Notes under the pieces: generated by a model | Told to the model about the DNA's origin: nothing | What the model saw: only the letters and a program-made list of their open reading frames with translations | Databases searched by the model: none | Origin: Flammeovirgaceae bacterium | Lineage (GTDB): Bacteria; Bacteroidota; Bacteroidia; Cytophagales; Cyclobacteriaceae | DNA length: 64,000 nt | Direction: 5' to 3' | NCBI GenBank assembly: GCA_021298355.1 | Contig: JAJTEH010000001.1 | Span: forward strand, 1 to 64,000 | Made by a program: the position numbers and the translations under genes | Shown here: one piece after another, positions 19,096-27,509 of the stretch | Position numbering within the stretch: position 1 is the stretch's first letter | Layout of the letters: each line of letters begins with the position of its first letter

Positions 19096-19120
19096 TAAAA
19101 ACCACCCGGTAACAGGGTGG
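19096..19120 (-). terminator. Terminator-like hairpin upstream of hppA
   Basis: On the minus strand, CCACCC (19120-19115) pairs with GGGTGG (19107-19102) around TGTTACC, followed by TTTTT. It most simply ends the upstream gene (stop at 19189). Because the hppA promoter box lies upstream of it, the hairpin would also be in the hppA leader. Confidence 0.6.
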
Positions 19121-19132
19121 CAAAAGGCGTGG

Positions 19133-19162
19133 CAAATATAGAACAAGAAAAATAAAGCGCAA
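19133..19162 (-). promoter_or_regulatory. Promoter of hppA
   Basis: Minus-strand TATATTTG (19140-19133) is an exact TAnnTTTG match, with TTG about 19 bases upstream (19162-19160) at the spacing expected for the -33 element. It lies 63 bases before the hppA start codon. Confidence 0.6.
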
Positions 19163-19188
19163 GCAAGGCAAATGCTTGATTTTCAGGC

Positions 19189-19557
19189 TTAGGAGAAGGC
19201 TTTCTTAAGATTACCCCACAAAATTTTCTTTTCGTTATCGTTTAAGGCGTTTAGTTCAGGAGAAAAAACCACTTTATTATTTTGAAGCGCCATAAAACCA
19301 TGTGCTTCTTTCTCCGGAGTTACGAAACCAAAAGCAAGTGTTTTGGTTGCATTTTGTTTTTGTAGGATAGTGGTATCTATTTCATCTGTTTTGATACACA
19401 CCACGCCTGCAGGATTAACTTTTACTGCACTTAGAATTTTATTCAATAAAATAACTTCATCCTCCGTTAGATCCACCCAATTTTTTTTAAGCAAAACAAC
19501 TGTGGTTTCTGGTTGGGTGTATATCTCTTTGTCGAATAGAAAAGATGCCCAATTCAT
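19189..19557 (-). CDS. Conserved hypothetical protein
   Basis: I do not recognise the family. The 122-residue product (MNWASFLFDKEIYTQPETTV...) is soluble, with strand-rich first half and a helical, basic C-terminal end (NDNEKKILWGNLKKAF). It has no signal peptide. Its ATG overlaps the thioesterase stop by 4 bases, so it is translated from the pcm-thioesterase transcript. It ends in front of a terminator. Confidence 0.65.
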   Translation of the reverse strand: MNWASFLFDKEIYTQPETTVVLLKKNWVDLTEDEVILLNKILSAVKVNPAGVVCIKTDEIDTTILQKQNATKTLAFGFVTPEKEAHGFMALQNNKVVFSPELNALNDNEKKILWGNLKKAFS

Positions 19558-20045
19558 TTTTTATCATCTTTAACATCGAAAATAGATTTTAGCTCGTTGG
19601 CTTCGGTAGGCTTCATTCTTCCGGATAAAATCAGGCGAAGTTGTCTTCTGCGTAAAGCTCCATTATAGAACTCTTTTTCTTCCTCTGTTTCTGGTTCTAC
19701 CTCAGGCACATCGATTGGTCTTCCGGTTTGGTCAACAGCTACAAATGTAAAATACGCGCTGTTGCTTTCTACTTTTCGGCTGGCTGGTATATCTTCTGCA
19801 TCTACATCAATTCGAACTTCCATCGAAGAATTAAAGGCGCGGGTTACTTTGGCTTTTAACGTTACAACATTGCCCAATTGAATAGGATGTTTGAAAGATA
19901 TGTTATCCACAGAAGCTGTTACCACAATTCGATTAGAATGTTTTTGAGCTGCAATGGCCGAAACTATATCCATCCAATGCATGAGGCGCCCGCCCATTAA
20001 ATTATTTAATGTGTTGGTGTCGTTGGGCAGCACTAATTCCGTCAT
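19554..20045 (-). CDS. Acyl-CoA thioesterase (hotdog fold)
   Basis: This is a hotdog-fold thioesterase of the YciA/BACH type: MTELVLPNDTNTLNNLMGG (1-19), ASVDNISFKHPIQLGNVV (about 44-61), and SAYFTFVAVD near 100. These enzymes hydrolyse acyl-CoA to free acid and CoA. The ATG at 20045 is used, giving 163 residues. An in-frame TTG at 20102 would add MVIRKNKKCCASASESFIS; the last part of this, ASESFIS, also looks like genuine family sequence. That implies the native start may have been lost or that the TTG is used. The gene overlaps the 3' end of pcm in another frame. Confidence 0.88.
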   Translation of the reverse strand: MTELVLPNDTNTLNNLMGGRLMHWMDIVSAIAAQKHSNRIVVTASVDNISFKHPIQLGNVVTLKAKVTRAFNSSMEVRIDVDAEDIPASRKVESNSAYFTFVAVDQTGRPIDVPEVEPETEEEKEFYNGALRRRQLRLILSGRMKPTEANELKSIFDVKDDKK

Positions 20046-20631
20046 GCTGATAAATGATTCGCTTGCGGATGCGCAACATTTTTTGTTTTTCCTGATTACC
20101 AACCGGAATGATTAAAATGCCTCCTTCCGCCAATTGCTGAGTAAGTGCTTCTGGGACAACGGGCGCACCAGCGGTTACGATGATTTTATCAAAAGGAGCT
20201 TTATTTGGCAATCCCTTAGAACCATCTCCATAAAAGAAAAACGGTTTATATCCCATTTCGGGAAGAAATTTTCGGGTTTTTTCGTATAAAACCTGGTTGT
20301 ATTCGATTGTATAAACAGTAGCGCCCATTTCCAATAAAACAGCGGCCTGATAGCCAGAACCAGTTCCTACTTCCAAAACTTTGTCTTTTGGTTTGATTTC
20401 TAATTTTTCGGTTTGAAATGCCACTGTATAGGGTTGAGAAATGGTTTGACCCTCGCCAATCGGAAAAGCCTTATCCTGGTAGGCGTGTTCCAGAAGTGCG
20501 GTCTCAAAAAAAATATGTCGAGGAACCTTTCCGATGGCTTGCAAAACTGATAAATCTGTAACTCCCTTATTTTCAAGGAGTTTTACTAATTTGTTTCGTA
20601 AACCGCGTGTTTTATAGGTATCTAAGGCCAT
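20002..20631 (-). CDS. pcm: Protein-L-isoaspartate O-methyltransferase, altered C-terminus
   Basis: Pcm repairs isoaspartyl residues in aged proteins using SAM. The ATG at 20631 gives MALDTYKTRGLRNKLVKLLENKG; a TTG at 20673 is rejected. Family features are IGKVPRHIFFE, GQTISQPYTVAFQTEKL and the SAM motif VLEVGTGSGYQAAVLLEMG, with DKIIVTAGAP later. After NQEKQKMLRIRK the frame reads RIIYQHDGISAAQRHQHIK, which does not look like the usual Pcm end (an FVPL-type motif) and overlaps thioesterase coding sequence in another frame. The 3' end is thus probably lost to a deletion. Confidence 0.85.
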   Translation of the reverse strand: MALDTYKTRGLRNKLVKLLENKGVTDLSVLQAIGKVPRHIFFETALLEHAYQDKAFPIGEGQTISQPYTVAFQTEKLEIKPKDKVLEVGTGSGYQAAVLLEMGATVYTIEYNQVLYEKTRKFLPEMGYKPFFFYGDGSKGLPNKAPFDKIIVTAGAPVVPEALTQQLAEGGILIIPVGNQEKQKMLRIRKRIIYQHDGISAAQRHQHIK

Positions 20632-20736
20632 GAAATTATGGCACGAAAAAAGCCAATTTTTCCGCTTTAACAAAGTTTCTAAAAAACTTTAGGAAAAGTG
20701 AAACCAACCTCCTTACTTTAGGGTTCTCTCTACACA

Positions 20737-21147
20737 GTGTTTAAGCTTTTTGCCATAGCGTTCACGTGTGTTTACCTGCACCTGACAGTAGGCGTGGTTA
20801 AAACCACTCACTACTGCCTGGGCAGGGAGAGTGGTTTTTCATACTACTCTTTCTCTGTTAAATCGTGCGCTTGTTCTGCTTTTCTCTCAAAATTGGAAAA
20901 ATCACCATGCTGTTCTGATAAAACAGATTTGATTCAATTAGATGAAGATCAAACAGCAACAGTTTTTGCATCACTTACCGAACCTGAGTTATTCGAACTA
21001 GGAAATTTGTACGAAACAATTGCTGTTTCAACTATTTCTAAATCCGTTTTTAATCCTGAGTTTTTCAATACGAAAGCCCCACCTCTTAAGGTACCGCTTT
21101 ATCGTTTATTTAATCAACCCAAAATCACCGAGTCCTGTTTGAGTTAG
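20737..21147 (+). CDS. HYC_CC_PP family protein
   Basis: This is a 136-residue exported or membrane-anchored protein with the three marks of the family: HYC (25-27), CC (58-59) and PP (115-116). The start codon is GTG; no ATG precedes the hydrophobic N-terminal segment (FKLFAIAFTCVYLHLTVGVV). The family is known from Bacteroidota and often sits next to heavy-metal genes. Here it is followed by an HMA-domain protein and a TonB-dependent receptor. The HYC and CC residues suggest metal binding (inference). Confidence 0.8.
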   Translation: MFKLFAIAFTCVYLHLTVGVVKTTHYCLGRESGFSYYSFSVKSCACSAFLSKLEKSPCCSDKTDLIQLDEDQTATVFASLTEPELFELGNLYETIAVSTISKSVFNPEFFNTKAPPLKVPLYRLFNQPKITESCLS

Positions 21148-21206
21148 TTCTTTTTGTCGGTTCGACAATTCATTTTTTTTATCAAGTAACATTAACTCAA
21201 ATCAGT

Positions 21207-21560
21207 ATGAACTTAATCAATCTTATATTTTATACTTTCTTCATCTTTAATTCGCCTGTACAAGACGATAAAATAAAAACTTCCGAAATCAAAGTATTCG
21301 GAAATTGTGGTATGTGTAAAAGCAGAATCGAAAAAGCTTTAGATCGTACAGGTATTAAAACAGCATCCTGGGATTCGAAAACCAAAATGCTAAAAATAGT
21401 GTACAACAGTGCCAAGGTAAAAGAAACACAAATTCACACCTGGATTGCAGAAGTAGGACACGATACCGAAAAGGCCAAAGCAAAAGATGAAGTGTACGCA
21501 GCGCTTCCATTCTGTTGTTTATACCGCGATCACGACCATAGCGGTATGAAGGATAACTAA
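21207..21560 (+). CDS. Exported heavy-metal-associated (HMA) domain protein
   Basis: A short hydrophobic signal (MNLINLIFYTFFIFNS) precedes an HMA domain of about 70 residues with the metal-binding motif GNCGMC (Cys34 and Cys37), as in copper chaperones of the GMxCxxC type. A second cysteine pair (PFCCLYRDHDH) at the C-terminus, with several His, adds ligands. Metal transfer in the periplasm, perhaps Cu+, is inferred. It is 11 bases upstream of the TonB-dependent receptor start. Confidence 0.83.
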   Translation: MNLINLIFYTFFIFNSPVQDDKIKTSEIKVFGNCGMCKSRIEKALDRTGIKTASWDSKTKMLKIVYNSAKVKETQIHTWIAEVGHDTEKAKAKDEVYAALPFCCLYRDHDHSGMKDN

Positions 21561-21571
21561 TCATCGTAATC

Positions 21572-23875
21572 ATGAAGATTAGATTTTTATGTTTAATCAT
21601 CAGCATGATGCTGATGACAAAACTTGCGCACGCTCAAAAAATTATGGGCTTGGTTATAGAAAAGGATGACAAAGGTGTAGAACAACCATTGCCTGGAGCA
21701 ACCGTAATTTGGTTAGGAAGTACGAAAGGCACTACAACAGGTACTAATGGCGTATTTCTATTAGATAAATTAGATGGCTATAACCGTATAGTGGTCAGTT
21801 ATGTTGGCTATAAAGCGGATACCATTACCTACGAAGGACAATCACCTTTAAAGATTGAGCTAAAGCCTGAAACACTAAATGAAGTAGTGGTACAAGGTTG
21901 GCGTTCGTCTGCCGGTATGGACCAACTTAAACCGATTAACACAGTTGTGATGACCGAGAAAGAATTGTTTAAAGCTGCGTGTTGCAACTTAAGCGAAAGT
22001 TTTGAAACCAATCCTTCTGTGGATGTTGCCTTCACGGATGCTGTTACCGGAACACGCCAAATACAAATGCTAGGCTTGGCCGGACCCAACACCATGATAA
22101 GTGTTGAAAATATGCCGGGTGTTCGTGGATTGGCGGCAAGTCAGGGTATTCAATTCATTCCGGGTACGTGGATACATTCGATACAAGTAACCAAAGGCGT
22201 GGGTTCTGTTGTAAATGGATATGAAAGCATAGCCGGACAAATTAACGTTGAGCTAAAGAAGCCCGAAGAAAGCGAAGACTTATACCTGAATGGATATGTA
22301 AATGAATCGGGGAGAAGTGAGTTGAACGCTAACATTACCAACCATATTGGAAAAAAATTAGCGACAACAACTTTGTTGCATGCGAGTACGCGTCCATTTG
22401 AGATGGATCAGAATGATGATTCATTTTTAGATTTTCCTACCGGCACGCAACTCAACTTTATTAACCGATGGGTATATAGCAATGGAAAAGGATTGCTTAC
22501 GCAATGGGGCGTAAAAGTTTTGTCTGATACAAAGTTCGGTGGACAAACTAATTTTGGTGAGGAAGATAAATTTACAACCAACCGTTATGGTTTGGAAATA
22601 AAAACACAACGACAAGAAGTTTTCGGAAAGGTGGGGTATCAATTTCCTGGTCAACCGTACAAAAGCATTGGCTTTCAATGGAGCGGAAGTTTACACGATC
22701 ACGAAAGTTTTTTTGGTTTTACCCAACACAATGCCAAACAACAATCCGCTTATGGAAATTTGATTTATCAATCCATCATCGGGCAAACCAATCATAAGTT
22801 TAAAACAGGTATTAGCTTTCAATACGATAATTTTGATGAAGTGCTAAGCAACGCACAATTGCCTATCCTCATCCGAAATAATAATGGCACTGAACTGGCT
22901 TTTAACGCACTTGATTTTGACAGAACAGAACAAGTTGTCGGTGGATTTTTTGAGTATGATTATGATAACCATAAAAATGTTCAAGTGATTGCCGGCTTGC
23001 GTATGGATTACCACAATTTATTCGGATGGTTGTTTAATCCTCGTTTACATACTAGATTTTTACTAACTGAATCAACTTCCTTGCGGGCATCTGCCGGTAA
23101 AGGGATGCGAGTTGCCAATTTGTTCACAGAGAATACCGGCATATTAGCTTCGGCAAGACAAATCGTTTTGTCTAATTTTAACACCAACGAAGCTTACGGA
23201 TTTAGAATGGACGAAGCCTGGAATTTCGGATTGAATTTCTCGCAAGACTTTACGTTAGACTACCGTTCAGGCTCCTTTGTGTTAGATTATTTTTATACCG
23301 ACTTTGTTAATCAGGCTGTTTTAGATATGGATGAAAGCACACGCGAGGCCAATTTTTTTGGATTACGTGGCCAATCCTATTCACATAGCTTTCAGGCACA
23401 AGTTGATTACGAATTAATCCGGAGATTAGATTTGCGTATAGCTTACCGTTATTTGTTAGTAGAAGCAGATTATCTATCTCAGCGTTTGCAAAGACCATTG
23501 ATTCCACAGCATCGTGCTTTTATGAATTTGGCATATGAGACTCGCAATCTCTGGAAATTCGATTTCACCATTCAATGGTTAGGTGAACAACGAATTCCGG
23601 ATACTTCTATAAATGATGTTCAAAATCAACTTCCGGCATATTCACCTGATTACGTGTTAATGAATGCACAAATCACCAAAGATTTAGGTAAAAAATGGAG
23701 TGTATATCTTGGCGTTGAGAACTTAGGAAATTATACTTTAAACAATCCGATTCTAGGGGCAAACGATCCCTTTAATGCTAACAATAATTTTGATACATCG
23801 ATGGTGTGGGGTCCTATTTTTGGCAGAATGTCTTACGCTGGTTTTAGATTTAGAGTAGGAGAAGCCAAACATTAA
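21572..23875 (+). CDS. TonB-dependent receptor with CarboxypepD_reg-like N-terminus
   Basis: This is a 767-residue outer-membrane receptor. After a signal peptide (MKIRFLCLIISMMLMTKLAHAQ), a carboxypeptidase-regulatory-like domain (about 24-105) precedes a plug domain (about 115-225, with GSVVNGYESIAGQINVELKK) and a beta-barrel. The last residues (RMSYAGFRFRVGEAKH) follow an aromatic strand pattern. The HYC_CC_PP and HMA genes upstream suggest that the substrate is a metal or metal complex (inference). The start lies 11 bases after the HMA gene. Confidence 0.92.
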   Translation: MKIRFLCLIISMMLMTKLAHAQKIMGLVIEKDDKGVEQPLPGATVIWLGSTKGTTTGTNGVFLLDKLDGYNRIVVSYVGYKADTITYEGQSPLKIELKPETLNEVVVQGWRSSAGMDQLKPINTVVMTEKELFKAACCNLSESFETNPSVDVAFTDAVTGTRQIQMLGLAGPNTMISVENMPGVRGLAASQGIQFIPGTWIHSIQVTKGVGSVVNGYESIAGQINVELKKPEESEDLYLNGYVNESGRSELNANITNHIGKKLATTTLLHASTRPFEMDQNDDSFLDFPTGTQLNFINRWVYSNGKGLLTQWGVKVLSDTKFGGQTNFGEEDKFTTNRYGLEIKTQRQEVFGKVGYQFPGQPYKSIGFQWSGSLHDHESFFGFTQHNAKQQSAYGNLIYQSIIGQTNHKFKTGISFQYDNFDEVLSNAQLPILIRNNNGTELAFNALDFDRTEQVVGGFFEYDYDNHKNVQVIAGLRMDYHNLFGWLFNPRLHTRFLLTESTSLRASAGKGMRVANLFTENTGILASARQIVLSNFNTNEAYGFRMDEAWNFGLNFSQDFTLDYRSGSFVLDYFYTDFVNQAVLDMDESTREANFFGLRGQSYSHSFQAQVDYELIRRLDLRIAYRYLLVEADYLSQRLQRPLIPQHRAFMNLAYETRNLWKFDFTIQWLGEQRIPDTSINDVQNQLPAYSPDYVLMNAQITKDLGKKWSVYLGVENLGNYTLNNPILGANDPFNANNNFDTSMVWGPIFGRMSYAGFRFRVGEAKH

Positions 23876-26496
23876 TACCCTAATAATACGAATGGAGCCC
23901 AGTAATAAGGATCATCATAGCCATCTTTCATTAAAGTAATTTTTGCTTTTTGTAAAGCTTCCGGAAACGGAAGCTTTTTTTCTATTGCATTTTCATAAAA
24001 GTATTGCATCAACAAAGCAGTAGAAGCATCAGCTACTTTCCAGAAGGAAACAATAATTTGTTGTGCACCGGCAAAGCGCAAAGCTCTGGATAAACCGATT
24101 AAACCTTCGCCTTTTCGCATTTTGCCTAAACCAGTTTCGCAAGCTGAAAGCGTGATGAGATTGGCCGGAATTTTTAAGTTGTATAACTCACCGTTATAAA
24201 TAGGGCCATCTTCATTGGATGCTGGCAATAAATAAATTCTCGATTTATCCGGAAATTCTTCGTTTACCTCTCCATGAGTAGCTAAATGAACGATGTTAAA
24301 ATTTACCGATGATGATAGGGCAGACTTAAAATTTACTTCTGTTGCTTGTGTGGAGGTTAAAGAAGTATAGGTTAAGTTTTCTTTTTTAAATGTATTTTCT
24401 ATGTTGATGATTTCGGTTTTGCTTCCTGGTAAATCAGATAGATTATAGTAAGTTGAAAGCGTTTCGGGTGCGCAAAAAAGATTTTGATTGTTGGGTTGAT
24501 AATTGACTTTATTGTCGAGCATAAGGCTGCTCGCAATTTCGTACCTAACACTTTTTCTTTCTAAAAGATATTCTACTTCATCTTGTTTCCCTTTAACAAT
24601 TAAAGCTTCGAAAGGAATAATGCTAAATCGGGCATTCGGAATGATGATCAAGTTTTCTTGTTTTGGTAAACCTTTAGGGAAAAGTAATTTATACAATACA
24701 GAACTTGTTTGGTGGGTGATTACCGGTTCAGAGAAATACAAACCATTTTTAAAACCCGTTATAATTTTATTGTAATTATCCGGAAGTGTTCTTTTCGATA
24801 CAATCAGTTTATGTTTGTTACATTCGAAAATATAGATGGAATGGGTATTGTTATTTTTACTATCATCAATAAAGTAAGTAATCAATACTTCATTTTCATT
24901 CAATTTATTTTGAATAGTAGATACACTTGGAATTTCGTTGTTTACTTTAAGTTTAAAATAGTCAGGATAATTTTGTTTGATGTTATTTTCTAATAAATCT
25001 AATTGCTTCTTTACTTCAAAATATTCTTTTTGTATCGATTCTGATTGCGTGGAATTAGCTAGTTGAAGAGATAAATTAGCCAGTGTTGATTTTAAATTTT
25101 GTTCTACCTTCAAAATATTTTCGGGTAAACCAGCGAAGGTTTTGGCTTTGGCTTGTTGTATGGCTTCTTGTAAAGTTGCCGCCCTGCTTTTCTCGGCATA
25201 GTAAAATGCTAAAGCTAAAAATTGCTTTTTATTTTTACTTGTAACTTCGCTAGCGTAGTGAGCGATACGTACACCATCGGCATATACTTCGTTGGCGATT
25301 TCTGATAATTTTATTTTATCACTTTCTTTGATTGTACTTTTTCTTACAAGGTCAATCAGGCTGTCGGCTCTGTGTATGTGGTATAGAGCGTTAACAATAT
25401 CCTTAAACTTTAATGTTTTTAGCGCATGTTGTTGTTCCAGGTTTTGCGCATGAAAAGAGTGCGCATAGATGGCATAATATGAATTTTTGTAATAAGATAA
25501 GTTGGTACTTGCATTAACTAAATTTACCTGTAAAGCTTTATCAAAATATTCCTTTGCAGTTTTGAATGAATTATTATTTTTTTCGATTAATCCTAAGTTG
25601 TTATAAACTTCTATAACATTAGCAGTAGGAGTAGCGTTATTTTTTGTATAGTAAGCAAGCGCTTGTTGATAATAAGATTTCGCCTCGGACATTTTTTTCA
25701 TTTTCTCATAGGTTATTCCAAGTTGGAATAAAGCGAAACCTATTCTGATGGAATATTTTTCTTCATCTTTTTTAAAAAGAGTAATGGCTTCTTCAAGGTT
25801 ATTGATAGCTTCTCCAAACAATTCATCATTCCGCAATAAAATGGCAGTGTTCATTAAGTTGATGCCAATTTTCGGATGATTGTTCGGTAGTATTTTTTTA
25901 TAAATGCCTAAAGCTTGCTCGTAAGCGATTAATGCTTCGTTGATATTCGAAACACTTTTAATCAGGCCTAAATCGTTTAGCAAGGAAGCATTAAGTAACA
26001 AAAACTGTTTTTTAAAATCTTTGTATAAAGAAATTGCTTGACTGATATTTTCTTCGGCTTCTGCAGTTTGGCCGGCATTAAAGTAGGAGAGGGCAGAAGT
26101 TTTCAAAAATTGTATAAAAGATAAGTTGTTGCTGTTATTTTGTTTGATAAAAATTGATTTTGCTTTTTCGATCGCACCTAGATTTTGTTCTTGCTGATCG
26201 GTTAATAAATAATAGGCTGCCCAATATGTTTGTAGTTTACTTTCTTCAATTGTACCGGGTAAAATAGTGCTTAAAGTATTTTTAAGAAGTATGTTTTCTT
26301 GCTGTTCAATTAATAAATCTATTTCGAATTGTAGTGCTGTGGTTTGATTTTCTTTTTTAAGTAATGCTATCTTTTCTTTGGCTTGGCTAAATTCCCCAGA
26401 TAGAATCAATGAATCAATTTCATCGATTTGTTTTAATTCTTGCCCCCAGGTATAAGTTGTAAGTAGAAGAGATAGTATGGAGATAAAATATTTCAT
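23872..26496 (-). CDS. Exported CHAT-domain protein with tetratricopeptide repeats
   Basis: A signal peptide (MKYFISILSLLLTTYTWGQE) is followed by a long TPR-type helical array (about 40-470). The CHAT peptidase domain (about 560-874) contains the caspase-like catalytic pair: His741 in VHLATHGEV and Cys786 in LSACETGLG. CHAT proteins are clan CD cysteine peptidases; some act in cell death or defence, while many exported Bacteroidota members have no known role. The signal peptide argues for periplasmic or surface work. It overlaps the convergent receptor gene by 4 bases and follows an outer-membrane protein gene by 1 base. Confidence 0.9.
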   Translation of the reverse strand: MKYFISILSLLLTTYTWGQELKQIDEIDSLILSGEFSQAKEKIALLKKENQTTALQFEIDLLIEQQENILLKNTLSTILPGTIEESKLQTYWAAYYLLTDQQEQNLGAIEKAKSIFIKQNNSNNLSFIQFLKTSALSYFNAGQTAEAEENISQAISLYKDFKKQFLLLNASLLNDLGLIKSVSNINEALIAYEQALGIYKKILPNNHPKIGINLMNTAILLRNDELFGEAINNLEEAITLFKKDEEKYSIRIGFALFQLGITYEKMKKMSEAKSYYQQALAYYTKNNATPTANVIEVYNNLGLIEKNNNSFKTAKEYFDKALQVNLVNASTNLSYYKNSYYAIYAHSFHAQNLEQQHALKTLKFKDIVNALYHIHRADSLIDLVRKSTIKESDKIKLSEIANEVYADGVRIAHYASEVTSKNKKQFLALAFYYAEKSRAATLQEAIQQAKAKTFAGLPENILKVEQNLKSTLANLSLQLANSTQSESIQKEYFEVKKQLDLLENNIKQNYPDYFKLKVNNEIPSVSTIQNKLNENEVLITYFIDDSKNNNTHSIYIFECNKHKLIVSKRTLPDNYNKIITGFKNGLYFSEPVITHQTSSVLYKLLFPKGLPKQENLIIIPNARFSIIPFEALIVKGKQDEVEYLLERKSVRYEIASSLMLDNKVNYQPNNQNLFCAPETLSTYYNLSDLPGSKTEIINIENTFKKENLTYTSLTSTQATEVNFKSALSSSVNFNIVHLATHGEVNEEFPDKSRIYLLPASNEDGPIYNGELYNLKIPANLITLSACETGLGKMRKGEGLIGLSRALRFAGAQQIIVSFWKVADASTALLMQYFYENAIEKKLPFPEALQKAKITLMKDGYDDPYYWAPFVLLGY

Positions 26497-26497
26497 T

Positions 26498-27427
26498 TTA
26501 GAAACGGTAAATGTAGGCTATAGAACTTACTAACTCTCTCGACAATCCATCAGCATTGATTTTTCTTTGTTCAATTTTATGCCCTATTAGTAGTCGTAAA
26601 CCATGATGAATGTTTATGTTATAGCCCATTGTGCCTATTACAGATGCGGCCAACCCTTGTGCATCGTTGCTTTTAAAAATACTACCATCGCTTAATCTTA
26701 CTTCGTCTTTTTTAATTCGATAAATAGGAAGTAAACCAAGTGAAAAGTTAAATTGACTAAATCGAAAATTTCTTTCGATGCGTAGCATTACATCAATGCC
26801 TCTGTTTAAATTATTTGCTCGCGCATATTTTTCTATGTAGTCCATGTCTTCTCCACTATCAGCCCAACGCCCCCATAAGAATTCATTTTTGTTTTTATTG
26901 AGAGGGATTTGTATCCCGGTTGCAAACAACCATTTACGTGTTAACAATGAAACACCTGCAATGGCATCGTAAGTACCTAAACTGGTTTGATAATACATGG
27001 GCAGTGGTCTTCCGTTTTCTGTTAGGTTGCTGTTGTTAGTCGGAATTTTTGCACCAACAGAAAAATTGATGTCGTAATCATCGTTACTCACTAAGTTGCG
27101 TGTGGCACTTATTGAAATATCACCGAGTGAAGCTGTGTTGGCCAAACGACCACTCACCATTTGATACGGTAGTTTTACTTGAAAGGAGTATTTATTATTA
27201 ATTGAAAAACTGAAATCTGCATTAGCTACGTAGATGATGGGCGTCATGTTGGTTGTTCCTCTGTAAAATGAAATTTCCATCGCACGTAAACGTATTTGCG
27301 CTTTTTTGTTGTAAGGTTGGTCGGGTTTCATGGCGCCCATCGTGCAAAATCCTGCATCGCTACAACCTTGCGAATAAGCTAGTTTAAGTGTAGAAAGCCA
27401 TAGAAGAGAAATAGCAAGTAATCGCAT
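26498..27427 (-). CDS. Probable outer-membrane beta-barrel protein
   Basis: I do not recognise a named family. A signal peptide (MRLLAISLLWLSTLKLAYSQG) precedes a CSDAGFC segment and about 280 residues of alternating strands. The sequence ends in an aromatic strand (SSIAYIYRF), as outer-membrane proteins do. It is 309 residues long and is transcribed with the CHAT-TPR gene (1-base gap). It may anchor or export its partner; this is an inference. Confidence 0.7.
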   Translation of the reverse strand: MRLLAISLLWLSTLKLAYSQGCSDAGFCTMGAMKPDQPYNKKAQIRLRAMEISFYRGTTNMTPIIYVANADFSFSINNKYSFQVKLPYQMVSGRLANTASLGDISISATRNLVSNDDYDINFSVGAKIPTNNSNLTENGRPLPMYYQTSLGTYDAIAGVSLLTRKWLFATGIQIPLNKNKNEFLWGRWADSGEDMDYIEKYARANNLNRGIDVMLRIERNFRFSQFNFSLGLLPIYRIKKDEVRLSDGSIFKSNDAQGLAASVIGTMGYNINIHHGLRLLIGHKIEQRKINADGLSRELVSSIAYIYRF

Positions 27428-27455
27428 GGGCTAATTTGAATGAGTGAAGATAAAA

Positions 27456-27488
27456 AAAGAAACCCTGCTAAACTAACAGGGTTTCTTT
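27456..27488 (-). terminator. Rho-independent terminator after the M23 peptidase gene
   Basis: AAAGAAACCCTG (27456-27467) and CAGGGTTTCTTT (27477-27488) form a 12-base perfect stem with a 9-base loop. The minus-strand tail is T-rich. Confidence 0.85.
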
Positions 27489-27509
27489 ATCATACAGCAG
27501 AGAGTTTGC

